Origin: JBKBUF01 sp046290815
GTDB taxonomy: Bacteria; Bacteroidota; Bacteroidia; Cytophagales; Cytophagaceae
Direction: 5' to 3'
Length of the DNA stretch: 11,063 bases
Assembly: GCA_046290815.1 (NCBI GenBank)
Contig: JBKBUF010000056.1
Location: 1-11,063 of the forward strand
Positions 1 to 6,995 of this stretch are shown piece by piece. The stretch's first letter is position 1. Every line of letters begins with the position of its first letter. The notes under the pieces were generated by a model. The model had not been told where the DNA came from. It saw nothing but the letters and a program-made list of their open reading frames with translations, and searched no databases. Position numbers and translations under genes: made by a program.

Positions 1-55
1 CCGACGGAAGCATCAGAAAAGTTACCAGTATTAAAAATTTTATAAGCCTTAACAT
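1..55 (-). CDS. Start of an exported protein, cut by the window edge
   Basis: An ATG at 55-53 opens a frame reading MLRLIKFLILVTFLMLPS, which runs off the window at base 1. The peptide has a basic n-region (R3, K6) followed by a long leucine-rich hydrophobic core, so it looks like an export signal. It lies 61 bases downstream of the stop of the large exported protein gene at 117-1640, in the same direction, and so may be a further member of this run of secreted-protein genes. The mature protein is outside the window and no function can be given. No Shine-Dalgarno sequence or clear TAnnTTTG box is seen in the 61-base gap. Confidence 0.6.
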   Translation of the reverse strand, partial: MLRLIKFLILVTFLMLPS

Positions 56-116
56 CTATACGTTGGTTATTAATTTTAAAAAATAAATGTTATTTATTGT
101 TTAAATGATTAACTAC

Positions 117-1640
117 TTAATCATTGATTGATACTTTCATAAAACCGTAGCTATTCCCCTTTTCATATAAAAGGATAAGTGAACCATCATCATTATCCCA
201 AAAATGATTTTGTGGTCTTAATGCTATTTCACCCGGTTTGAAATTCTTAAGGTCGAGTACTTGAGTAGTATGGCTTCCATCTGAATTTACAGAGGTAACC
301 ACCTGAACACATTTTTCATTTTTGCCCAGCTTCTTCCAGTCTTTGTATGCCCTGTTGGGGCTTAGGTTTTCAGGATCTTCGTTATAAACAATATGCAATG
401 AATTACCTTTAACCATACATGATATTCCAAAATGAGCATAATGCTGGTATTTTTCGCAAGAGTATAAAGCTGTAGAAGCAGATTTGGAAGAATACTGAGT
501 CTTTGGAATCAAATTTATCCATTCGATTTTATTATCCGGACTTATTCTTGTAACCAAAATATCATCGTATTCCCAATAATAAGTATAACCAGGATTATCA
601 TACGCCACCTTAGGAGCTTGAAACTCATAAACGAAAAATAAACTATTATCTTCGGTAAGGGCAATAAATTCCGGCCTGAATCCATTAACACCAAATCCCT
701 TATCAATTTTTGATTGGGAAATATAATTTAGAAGTATTTTTTCAGGGAATTTTGCCAAATCAAAAAACAGATTTTCATTTGCTATATCAAGTCTAAAAAA
801 ATAAATTCCTATTTCTTGATTAAAAGGCTTTTGATAACAAAAATTACCTGCACCGATGAATTGGCCATTCATGATTTTACACTTAAATGAACTTATAAAG
901 GTTGATTCAAGTGGCAATTGATAAATCTGAAGCCTATTTCCATCCCATGAAATGATTTTATATTTAAAGTTTGTCAAAGACCAATAATCTTTTTCCTCTA
1001 CTGTAATAAATACAAATAATTTCCCGGTATCATCTAGTTGTTCTACATAAAAAGGATGGCCTTCAATATCAACCTTGTCATTAAGATTTAATTTAGTATG
1101 AAGTTTAAAGTCCCTATCAAAAATAAAATAGGATACTTTGGAAGGGCTTTCAGTCTTATTTTTGGATACAACAGTAACAAGTAAAAAATTACGCCCTGGG
1201 GAAAGAGTATAATACACTCTGTCAAGCTCAGTCACTTCCAGATCATAAAATTTTGTCCAGGATAATTCATTGTATGAGTTTTTAACCTGTGCAAAGAAAA
1301 TTGAATACTTTATACTCTTTTTTTCTTGCTTGGCTCCCAATTGAATTAATTTATCATTAAATATAATAGGACTAGTATGTGTATCAGGTCCTTTTCCATC
1401 AATAAATTTAATAGGTAAGGAACCTTTGGAAGAAAGATTGTTATCAATTTTTTCGAAGTAATATGAACTACCGGTCATCATCATGAGATATTCACCATTA
1501 AGTTTTCCAACAAACCCGTCCTCACATGTTTTACTTAACTTTTCCGGTTTAGGAATGCTATAGGAAACATCCACTTTTTGGGTAACTCCAGGAGACGAAA
1601 TAAAAAATAAAAGGAAATACAGAAAAATGAACCTTATCAT
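117..1640 (-). CDS. Large exported protein of unknown function
   Basis: This 507-residue protein begins with a signal peptide (MIRFIFLYFLLFFISS and the next few residues, to about 20). I do not recognise the family. The body is rich in short alternating hydrophobic and aromatic strands separated by Gly, Asn and Asp turns. Segments such as YWEYDDILVTRISPDNKIEW (about residue 355 on) resemble β-propeller-like secreted proteins common in Bacteroidota; this is inference from composition only. Unlike its upstream neighbour it lacks a T9SS sorting tail: it ends YGFMKVSIND with no YPNP motif and no basic last strand. It starts 11 bases after the stop of the delta-60 gene, so the two are probably co-transcribed. 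An alternative is a cell-envelope lipid-free periplasmic protein. Confidence 0.75.
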   Translation of the reverse strand: MIRFIFLYFLLFFISSPGVTQKVDVSYSIPKPEKLSKTCEDGFVGKLNGEYLMMMTGSSYYFEKIDNNLSSKGSLPIKFIDGKGPDTHTSPIIFNDKLIQLGAKQEKKSIKYSIFFAQVKNSYNELSWTKFYDLEVTELDRVYYTLSPGRNFLLVTVVSKNKTESPSKVSYFIFDRDFKLHTKLNLNDKVDIEGHPFYVEQLDDTGKLFVFITVEEKDYWSLTNFKYKIISWDGNRLQIYQLPLESTFISSFKCKIMNGQFIGAGNFCYQKPFNQEIGIYFFRLDIANENLFFDLAKFPEKILLNYISQSKIDKGFGVNGFRPEFIALTEDNSLFFVYEFQAPKVAYDNPGYTYYWEYDDILVTRISPDNKIEWINLIPKTQYSSKSASTALYSCEKYQHYAHFGISCMVKGNSLHIVYNEDPENLSPNRAYKDWKKLGKNEKCVQVVTSVNSDGSHTTQVLDLKNFKPGEIALRPQNHFWDNDDGSLILLYEKGNSYGFMKVSIND

Positions 1641-1651
1641 AAAATGGATAA

Positions 1652-1696
1652 TTATTGTTTTACAATCCTCCTCCTCACAACATCATTCCCGTTAAT
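1652..1696 (-). repeat. 45-bp tail repeat, copy in the delta-60 gene
   Basis: These last 45 bases of the delta-60 gene, encoding INGNDVVRRRIVKQ and the stop, match 3259-3303 at 44 of 45 positions. The only difference is base 1676 (c) against 3283 (t). Similarity ends sharply at the stop on one side and at the Ile codon on the other. Confidence 0.9.
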
Positions 1697-3241
1697 AAGC
1701 TCCAGCAGATAAACCCCTTCCGGTGCATTCTCAATATTCAATTTAAATGAAGAGTTTTCTGTACCGCTAAATACTATTTTACCTGTCATATCCGTCACTT
1801 TAACATCAACTTGGTTTACATGACTGTTTAAATCAACATGAAATATTCCTGAGCCAGGGTTAGGATACAAGCTGAAAGACTCCTTCATTTTTTCTTCCAC
1901 ACCGGTTCCTACATCTTTCTTTAATCTTACAATTGCAAAATCCCTATAGTATTGACTTACATCGGTGCTAACATATCCCACCATAATAATTCTACCATTA
2001 TTATCTATTACCCCATCATATGCTTCATCATTTCTGGTAGTACTGACTGGTATGATAATACTTCCGTATTGACCAAAATCTTCAAGGGAACCATCGGATT
2101 TAAAGAAATATGCAATAAAATCGTATGTGTTTGTACTAGTAATATTAATGCAAGGATTAGGCGCATCAGAAAAACTACAAACCGGTGTACATCCACTACA
2201 GGCCTGTGTAGACCCCAATCCGACAAATTGATTTTGTAAATTAAAATATCGTTTAAATCTTAAGGTGCCATTATCACAATAAACCCCATGTCCTTTTATC
2301 CCATTCTGGCCAAATGCAGAATTTTTCAAACCGTTATGATTTAATTCGGCGAGAGACAATCCCATAGATCCTAATAATGACTGGGAGTTAAAACCATAGC
2401 CTAAAAGGTGAATTTTACCTAAATTATCTTCAAAAAAAGTAAAGGGCCGAAATCCCGAAATATCTCCTTCCCCATTTGTACCAAACGATGTATCTAATTC
2501 TCCATTTGATAATATCCTTACAAACCGGCTGAATCTATTAATTAAATATTTGGAATTTGAAGATAACTGAGCCTGAAAAATCGCCAAACCATCAATTCCA
2601 AGCAAACCATCCTCATCAAATGTAGTATCAAAAGTACCATCATGATTTAGCTTCATAATTAATCCTAATGCACTGGGGCCATACTCTCGCCATGCAAACA
2701 CTACTATTTTTCCTGAGGATTCTATATCCAGATGGGTTAAATGTAATTTGTAATCCAGGTTTCCCAGACATGTGGAATATCTGGCTATACCAGTATTATT
2801 AAAACTCTCATCAAGACTTCCATTACTGTTTAATTTTACTACACATAAAGTCCGACAATTGGATGCTCCATTAGCAATTCCTGCTACCAAAATTTTTCCA
2901 TCCTCCAATACTTTCATCTTTTGGGCTTTTCCTCCATGTGTAAATACCGAAACGATAACTTTTCCGTTATTACCAAAAGTGTTGTCAAAACTTCCGTTAT
3001 CATTAAGCCTTATGATTGTAAAGTCTTCCGGAGTTGCCATAAACGGCCCTGCAAAAAATCCTCCAACCAATATTTTATTATTGGCATCTACTGCTACACA
3101 ATGCGCTTCATCATTAAAATCAGAATTGATTACTTTTATTCCATTGGTTCCAAAACTTTCATCAAGCCCCCAGCTTTGGGAATAGGAAGGCAAAGCTGAA
3201 CATAAGAAGATGAATAAAAAATGGCAGTAAAATTTTATCAT
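1652..3241 (-). CDS. Delta-60 repeat protein with T9SS type A sorting tail
   Basis: This 529-residue protein has a signal peptide (MIKFYCHFLFIFLCSALPSYS). It then carries repeated units of the delta-60 type, in which a pattern like LDESFGTNG is followed by DGKILVAG-like strands. Good examples are LDESFGTNGIKV, NGSFDNTFGNNGKV, NGSLDESFNNTG, DGTFDTTFDEDG and NGELDTSFGTNGEG. Such repeats are thought to build a β-propeller. Residues 456-529 form a complete T9SS C-terminal domain: FSLYPNPGSGIF, then VTDMTGKIV, PEGVYLLEL, and a basic last strand RRRIVKQ. By family knowledge this tail directs export across the outer membrane through the type IX pathway, followed by removal of the tail. A cysteine-rich insert (CSGCTPVCSF) lies near residue 340. 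The gene starts 17 bases after the gene at 3259-3624 and shares its last 45 bases with it. Confidence 0.88.
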   Translation of the reverse strand: MIKFYCHFLFIFLCSALPSYSQSWGLDESFGTNGIKVINSDFNDEAHCVAVDANNKILVGGFFAGPFMATPEDFTIIRLNDNGSFDNTFGNNGKVIVSVFTHGGKAQKMKVLEDGKILVAGIANGASNCRTLCVVKLNSNGSLDESFNNTGIARYSTCLGNLDYKLHLTHLDIESSGKIVVFAWREYGPSALGLIMKLNHDGTFDTTFDEDGLLGIDGLAIFQAQLSSNSKYLINRFSRFVRILSNGELDTSFGTNGEGDISGFRPFTFFEDNLGKIHLLGYGFNSQSLLGSMGLSLAELNHNGLKNSAFGQNGIKGHGVYCDNGTLRFKRYFNLQNQFVGLGSTQACSGCTPVCSFSDAPNPCINITSTNTYDFIAYFFKSDGSLEDFGQYGSIIIPVSTTRNDEAYDGVIDNNGRIIMVGYVSTDVSQYYRDFAIVRLKKDVGTGVEEKMKESFSLYPNPGSGIFHVDLNSHVNQVDVKVTDMTGKIVFSGTENSSFKLNIENAPEGVYLLELINGNDVVRRRIVKQ

Positions 3242-3258
3242 AGCAAATATTCAAATTT

Positions 3259-3303
3259 TTATTGTTTTACAATCCTCCTCCTTACAACATCATTCCCGTT
3301 AAT
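3259..3303 (-). repeat. 45-bp tail repeat, copy in the small exported gene
   Basis: Second copy of the 45-base sequence at 1652-1696, in the same reading frame and ending at the same stop codon. The single difference is silent (an Arg codon). The near-identity between otherwise unrelated genes points to a recent exchange or duplication. Confidence 0.9.
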
Positions 3304-3624
3304 GCTAGGTGTACTTTTGAAAAGCAATTCTCTTAATGAATCTCGATCAGCTTTCTTTACATAAAATTTAATATCTTCAATAAATAAGCTGCCATTTTCA
3401 ATTAACCACTTAACAGCATAATATGGTTGGCTAGTCAGTCCATTGAAATATTTAGACTTATATTTATTTATATCAAGACCCTTTTCTAATAAAAGAGAAT
3501 CAATATTTATAAATAGTATTGAAATACTATCACCTTTAACAAATAAAGAATCTTCGCTTCTTCCAATTGCGTTGTTCGAAAGACTCAAAAATGATAACAA
3601 TAAAAAAAAATGATATACTTTCAT
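3259..3624 (-). CDS. Small exported protein with a transplanted T9SS tail end
   Basis: This 121-residue protein has a signal peptide (MKVYHFFLLLSFLSLSNNAIG) and a short mature domain with no family I recognise. The domain has predicted mixed strands and helices and no cysteines. Its last 14 residues, INGNDVVRRRIVKQ, equal the end of the T9SS tail of the neighbouring delta-60 protein. At DNA level the last 45 bases including the stop match 44 of 45. The rest of a T9SS domain (YPNP motif and middle strands) is absent, so the tail is unlikely to work as a normal sorting signal. The gene therefore looks like a chimera made by recombination or a deletion between tandem tails. It is followed after 17 bases by the delta-60 gene and probably heads that operon. 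Confidence 0.7.
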   Translation of the reverse strand: MKVYHFFLLLSFLSLSNNAIGRSEDSLFVKGDSISILFINIDSLLLEKGLDINKYKSKYFNGLTSQPYYAVKWLIENGSLFIEDIKFYVKKADRDSLRELLFKSTPSINGNDVVRRRIVKQ

Positions 3625-3770
3625 GATTCTTTATTATTATTTAAGGTTTATGTAGTTCTGCCAACCTTTAAAAATATGTAAACTATTTCTTCGAAAGTGT
3701 TTGGTCAGGAGACACAAACACGAATACAGGCTACTTTAATTCTACCGACCAAGGATTAGCAGAACTTATA

Positions 3771-4295
3771 CTACCAAAACTCTATTTTTTTAACATTAAC
3801 TAATCCCCATCCCTTACCTTCTTTTTGTAAATCTATTAGTAAAGCTAAATCACCCTTCCGATAAAATCTCCTATTCATAACCAAAACCTGGCTTGTATTG
3901 CAATTCAATTCTTTTATCGCTATTTCAAAATATCTTCTGTCAGTTACTTTCGATTTTTTATAGTAGTTAATAAGCTCTCGTTTATTAAAATTTAAAATAA
4001 GGTATCCTTTAATGTTAACTAAGTTAAAAGCTTCAAACTTTTTGGGATATAATGCATCAACGATAACTGTATCACGATAAAAAATTTTTTCATTAGGATC
4101 TATAAAATCTTTATTCCTGTAGGCAATTTCTAACGCAGAAATAAATAATGTTATACTATCAGCTGTACTATAAGTACATGTATCACCAATACATCTACCT
4201 TCATTTAAGCTATCCTTAACTTTAACAGCATTAATGGCACACCCACAGAATAAATATAACAAAGATAAAATTAAGATAATTACATTATTTCCCAT
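3771..4295 (-). CDS. Probable lipoprotein of unknown function
   Basis: This 174-residue protein has a hydrophobic N-terminus ending in FCGC (residues 16-19). The cysteine at 17 or 19 would suit lipoprotein processing, although the lipobox is weak (Phe at -3, Cys at -2 for C19). Mature residues include a second cysteine pair (CIGDTC, about 35-40), mixed strands and helices, and a lysine-rich C-terminus ending KKIEFW. I do not recognise the family. Its ATG lies inside the end of a small upstream frame (stop at 4285-4287, overlap 11 bases), which suggests translational coupling. It sits downstream of an Rhs/Hint locus, a position where immunity-type genes are often found, but nothing in the sequence proves that role. 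A 146-base gap separates it from the next gene. Confidence 0.72.
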   Translation of the reverse strand: MGNNVIILILSLLYLFCGCAINAVKVKDSLNEGRCIGDTCTYSTADSITLFISALEIAYRNKDFIDPNEKIFYRDTVIVDALYPKKFEAFNLVNIKGYLILNFNKRELINYYKKSKVTDRRYFEIAIKELNCNTSQVLVMNRRFYRKGDLALLIDLQKEGKGWGLVNVKKIEFW

Positions 4296-4520
4296 TACTT
4301 GTCCTTTTACTTAAGTTATCTTCAGGTTTCCCTTGCTCATATTTAGTATTATACACAGCTCTCTCTTCATCAGGCATGGTAGTACTCCATTTCCATGCAT
4401 CCACCTCGGGATTCATTGACATTTGAGTTCCTTCATCCATTAAAGAGGGAACTATAGGATCGGGAGAACCATAGAAGAAACCAAAAGAAGAACAAATCTC
4501 CCCTTCAAAAATTTACTCAT
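4285..4520 (-). pseudogene. Small exported protein gene broken by a frameshift
   Basis: An ATG at 4520-4518 starts a signal-peptide-like run, MSKFLKGRFVLLLVSSMV, which meets TAG at 4452-4454 after 22 codons. A second frame, open from just inside the first, carries on with a polar, protein-like sequence. From its own ATG at 4440-4438 this gives 51 residues starting MDEGTQMSMNPEVDAWKW and ending LSKRTSNGK at a TAA at 4285-4287. Joining the two by a -1 shift near the TAG gives a secreted protein of about 75-78 residues. The overlap of 11 bases with the lipoprotein start suggests the second part is, or was, translated. It could instead be an intact 51-residue protein, or a sequencing error. No family is recognised. 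Confidence 0.42.
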
Positions 4521-4549
4521 CCTAAGAACACCTTCATAAAAGTTGATGA

Positions 4550-5275
4550 TCAGCCTCCATTTGATGTTTGATTTTGTATCATTTCATTTATTACTCCCCC
4601 AATAGTTTCATGACCATTTATTTGATAACTTTTCGGCAAAAGGTTTTCCTTAATCAATAACAAGAATAAACCTATTACCCCAAAAAGTCCAAAAAGAACG
4701 TCCTTTGTATAAGTCAGCACAAGACAAATTGAAAGTAGTATTAGCAAAACTGATATGGTAGTATACAACTTCGAATATCGAGGTGATTGAAATGTATAAG
4801 ATCTAATGGATCCAGGCTGAATAAGGCTTAATGTTTGAGCAATAACAGCTGCATCTTTTTTCATCAAACTTGTTAGACTTGTTTTAAAATCTATTTCGGT
4901 TATATCACTTCCATTTTTCTTCAATTCCTTTCCTAAAACAGCAAAATAATCATTTGAAGAACTTAAAAATTCATATTTTCTTTTTCCTTTTTCAGCTAAC
5001 CAATTACACAATTGTCTTAGAGTAGAATTGCTACTTCTTAGGATGATTAATAATTCATCAACATTTTCAGTATCAATATCAAAGAGATTAGCATATATCC
5101 TGACTAAGTTATCAGCCTTTTCTAAGTCGCAAATCATCCTCCATTCCTCGACTGTAGTATCTTCGGAAAGAAGAATTCCTTTGTCTACATTAGGATCAAA
5201 ATTCTGTTGAAAGAAATGAAAATCCTTAATAATTTGAAATATCTCTCCGTAAGAATACTTTTGACGTGAACTCAT
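4550..5275 (-). CDS. Two-helix membrane protein following the Hint gene
   Basis: I place the start at the ATG at 5275-5273, giving 241 residues. It lies 7 bases after the Hint gene stop. An in-frame ATG at 5338 would add 21 residues overlapping the Hint end, and that extension looks like antisense-frame noise. Residues 1-150 are charged and mostly helical with no motif I know. Two hydrophobic segments follow at about 170-189 and 192-208, with a lysine/proline-containing turn (KENLLPK) and a polar C-terminus. The protein thus probably has a cytoplasmic or periplasmic helical domain anchored by a membrane hairpin. The tight coupling to an Rhs/Hint gene is the place where a cognate immunity protein, or a detached effector, normally sits. 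Which of these it is cannot be told from the sequence. Confidence 0.7.
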   Translation of the reverse strand: MSSRQKYSYGEIFQIIKDFHFFQQNFDPNVDKGILLSEDTTVEEWRMICDLEKADNLVRIYANLFDIDTENVDELLIILRSSNSTLRQLCNWLAEKGKRKYEFLSSSNDYFAVLGKELKKNGSDITEIDFKTSLTSLMKKDAAVIAQTLSLIQPGSIRSYTFQSPRYSKLYTTISVLLILLSICLVLTYTKDVLFGLFGVIGLFLLLIKENLLPKSYQINGHETIGGVINEMIQNQTSNGG

Positions 5276-5282
5276 GACGGTG

Positions 5283-6296
5283 TTATTTGTTATGCACCAA
5301 AATTTTTGCTTTACCAACGAAGTAATTGTGGTTCCCATCGACAGTCATATTATAAACTGTATTTACCCCATCTAACCTTTTAATTCCTGTGAGAGACAAA
5401 ATGGCACCATTGGTTGTTATTAAATTATCTCCTATTTGCAAATCCTTCACTTTAACCCATTCTTTTCCTTGAACATAAAACGGATGTTCAGCTGTTGCAA
5501 AGATAATTTCTCCTCCCACATTGATCTCATATATTCCTTCCACATTTCTTTTCATAACTTTTACAACTAACTGAAGTTCAACCTCTCCTTTTGTTAAATT
5601 ATATGAATAAACACTATCACCTTTAGAAATATTTTCAATATTCTTCATTCCTTTACCGGTGAAAACTTCAGTCCCAGCAAGAAAACAGCCATAAGGATAT
5701 TTTCTGTCTTCTTTCAAAACCCTTTCCAAATTTTGTCTATATGCTTCTCTATCACCTCCAAACTGAGTTTCAATTTCATACTCAACTCTCATTTCCAGTA
5801 TGTCTTTAGCAGTCCATACCCAACCTATAATTGGAACAGCACGGCCAGCCAAACCTCCAAGGCCAATTCTTCTTGTTACCAAAGAGGCAAGAGAAGTATT
5901 AGATCTTGCTCCTAAAACTTTGGCACTCCTTGGATAAAGGGCTTTAGCAAAACTACTATTTTTAGGAATAAATGGTTGTCCAGTTAATACTAAACCTGGA
6001 CCTATTAAATCAGTTGGTTTTAATAAAGAAAATTCGTTTGTTTGACCGTTAGTATTTTGGCCCCCATTATCTGAATTATTTTTCTCCTTACCATATCCAT
6101 CTGGAACCTGAAATCCTTCCGGTAAAGAAAGGACCTGCCCTTCCCAAACTTTGTCTGCATCCTCCTTTTTGTCCCAGTTAAATCTATCTTTATTTAGTTC
6201 ATATAGTTTACCATGCTCAATTCCAAGCTTCTTTTCAATATTCCACAAATTATCTCCTCTATCAATCTTATACATTGTTTCATTCCCCCATTTCAT
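5283..6296 (-). CDS. LysM-pretoxin-Hint protein without toxin cargo (Rhs C-terminal module)
   Basis: From the ATG at 6296 this gives 337 residues; no ATG, GTG or TTG exists further upstream in the same open frame. Residues 8-59 look like a LysM domain (YKIDRGDNLWNIEKKLGI to GQVLSLP). Residues 95-180 are a glycine-rich pretoxin region with GLAGRAVPIIGWVW. From Cys204 (CFLAGTEV) to the end is a Hint domain of the polymorphic-toxin type, with the ATAEH block (His271) and the terminal ILVHN block (His335, Asn336). In this family the Hint domain cleaves itself and frees the toxin that follows Asn. Here only one Lys follows before the stop, so no toxin is attached. The in-frame Rhs core remnant upstream shows it was the end of a larger Rhs protein. 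Confidence 0.82.
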   Translation of the reverse strand: MKWGNETMYKIDRGDNLWNIEKKLGIEHGKLYELNKDRFNWDKKEDADKVWEGQVLSLPEGFQVPDGYGKEKNNSDNGGQNTNGQTNEFSLLKPTDLIGPGLVLTGQPFIPKNSSFAKALYPRSAKVLGARSNTSLASLVTRRIGLGGLAGRAVPIIGWVWTAKDILEMRVEYEIETQFGGDREAYRQNLERVLKEDRKYPYGCFLAGTEVFTGKGMKNIENISKGDSVYSYNLTKGEVELQLVVKVMKRNVEGIYEINVGGEIIFATAEHPFYVQGKEWVKVKDLQIGDNLITTNGAILSLTGIKRLDGVNTVYNMTVDGNHNYFVGKAKILVHNK

Positions 6297-6536
6297 AGTA
6301 TCACTACCTAAAGGATCTATAAACCAGATAGGGTTATTAGCGAAGCAAGCATAAGGACTTTCATGATCCTTTACGACGGGATCCCTATTCCATCTTCTAC
6401 CAAGCCTACTATCATATTGCCAATATTCAGCTGTATAAGAGTTTCCACTACCACTAATTTCATCGTCTTTCTCTTTGCCGTTAAAGCCATACCTGTATAC
6501 TCCTGCACCTGCTTTTTCCTTCAGTTTTAAAACTGC
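6297..6536 (-). pseudogene. Rhs core remnant, 5' truncated
   Basis: The Hint gene frame stays open upstream to a TAA at 6537-6539 and encodes a clear Rhs repeat-associated core. In order it reads VYRYGFNGKEKDDE, GSGNSY, YDSRLGRRWNRDP, then ESPYACFANNPIWFIDPLG, the hallmark that precedes the variable tip of Rhs proteins. There is no start codon in this stretch, and nothing resembling the several hundred to thousands of residues of YD repeats that a full Rhs protein needs is found upstream. It is therefore a displaced Rhs tip whose body has been lost. The truncation point coincides with a 14-base palindrome (6522-6535) and, just beyond it, a pair of direct repeats. Confidence 0.85.
6522..6535. 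repeat. 14-bp perfect palindrome at the Rhs break
   Basis: The sequence cagttttaaaactg is its own reverse complement. It sits on the last Rhs-like codons before the in-frame stop at 6537-6539, so it marks the edge of the Rhs remnant. It may be a recombination footprint or chance. Confidence 0.6.
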
Positions 6537-6541
6537 TTACA

Positions 6542-6586
6542 CAACTTTTACAATCGCTTTTTTGCGATCACATGCAACTTTTACAA
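6542..6586. repeat. Pair of 12-bp direct repeats around a small hairpin
   Basis: The word caacttttacaa occurs at 6542-6553 and 6575-6586, a 33-base period. Between them atcgc (6553-6557) and gcgat (6564-6568) can form a hairpin with a six-T loop. The unit lies directly upstream of the Rhs truncation point and could be a binding or recombination site; no protein is known to bind it. Confidence 0.55.
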
Positions 6587-6661
6587 AGAACGTTTCCACT
6601 AAGATAGGACTTTTTCTTTCAGATGAAAAAAAGAAGATTAACGTTTTTTTGGATGATGTGA

Positions 6662-6681
6662 GCTTTGGCCGTGCGGTTGGT
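6662..6681 (+). repeat. Direct repeat GCTTTG-GTGCGGTTGGT, copy 1
   Basis: The block gctttggcc followed by gtgcggttggt recurs with a small spacing change at 6991-7012. The two copies bracket the pair of hairpin repeats, giving an arrangement A-B-B-A. Confidence 0.6.
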
Positions 6682-6767
6682 CTTTGTGGGGCTTACATCA
6701 TTCAAAAAAATGATCCGGGGGTTTGGGGGTGGAAGACCTCCCAATCAAATAAAATGCGAAGCACCAT

Positions 6768-6811
6768 ACGCCTGTGGCTTTGCGCCTTGTTCGACCGGAG
6801 GGAGTAGCGCA
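6768..6811. repeat. Hairpin repeat, copy 1
   Basis: This 44-base unit starts acgcctgtggctt and ends gggagtagcgca. Its outer arms TGCGC (6781-6785) and GCGCA (6807-6811) pair, and an inner CC-gga-GG hairpin is at 6795-6801. It matches the copy at 6924-6966 along its whole length with one single-base gap, and the differences in the paired bases are compensatory. Confidence 0.75.
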
Positions 6812-6923
6812 TTCATGTGAGGAACGAACACCGCTTTTGTATGGTAATGCACAAAAAGCAAGTCGGCTTTCTGCTGTAGTTTCTTTTGCTTTACTTATTT
6901 GCCGTAATAAAAAAAAATGCCTT

Positions 6924-6966
6924 ACGCCTGTGGCTTGTGCCTTGTCTGAGCGGAGCGAGTAGCACA
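6924..6966. repeat. Hairpin repeat, copy 2
   Basis: This 43-base unit starts acgcctgtggctt and ends gcgagtagcaca. The outer arms are TGTGC (6936-6940) and GCACA (6962-6966), and the inner hairpin is GC-gga-GC at 6950-6956. Unpaired spacers are 9 and 5 bases in both copies. On the minus strand the unit is followed by a run of nine T (6909-6917), so it could also stop transcription. Confidence 0.75.
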
Positions 6967-6967
6967 T

Positions 6968-6995
6968 AAAAAAAGGCCGCTATATAATCGGCTTT
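6968..6995 (-). terminator. Weak terminator-like hairpin
   Basis: Read on the minus strand, AAAGCCG pairs with CGGC-c-TTT across a 9-base loop and runs into seven T. The stem is short and has a bulge, so the call is tentative. Confidence 0.3.

Noticed and set aside
2772..3199. Plus-strand open frames inside the delta-60 gene
   Set aside because: They are shadows of the minus-strand coding region, which has a signal peptide, repeats and a T9SS tail.
3672..3803. Plus-strand frame reading VWSGDTNTNTGYFNSTDQG, somewhat protein-like
   Set aside because: It has no start codon, is only about 43 codons long, overlaps the end of the lipoprotein gene and matches no family I know. It could be a gene remnant but cannot be supported.
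5276..5338. Longer start for the membrane protein, overlapping the Hint gene
   Set aside because: The 21 extra residues come from the other frame of the conserved Hint end; the ATG at 5275 just after the Hint stop fits normal operon spacing better.
6542..6586. CRISPR array
   Set aside because: There are only two repeats of 12 bases with a 21-base spacer, no further units and no cas genes in the window.
6475..6807. Plus-strand open frame of 110 codons
   Set aside because: It overlaps the Rhs remnant and the first hairpin repeat on the other strand, has no recognisable domain and no promoter, and its composition follows the underlying repeats.
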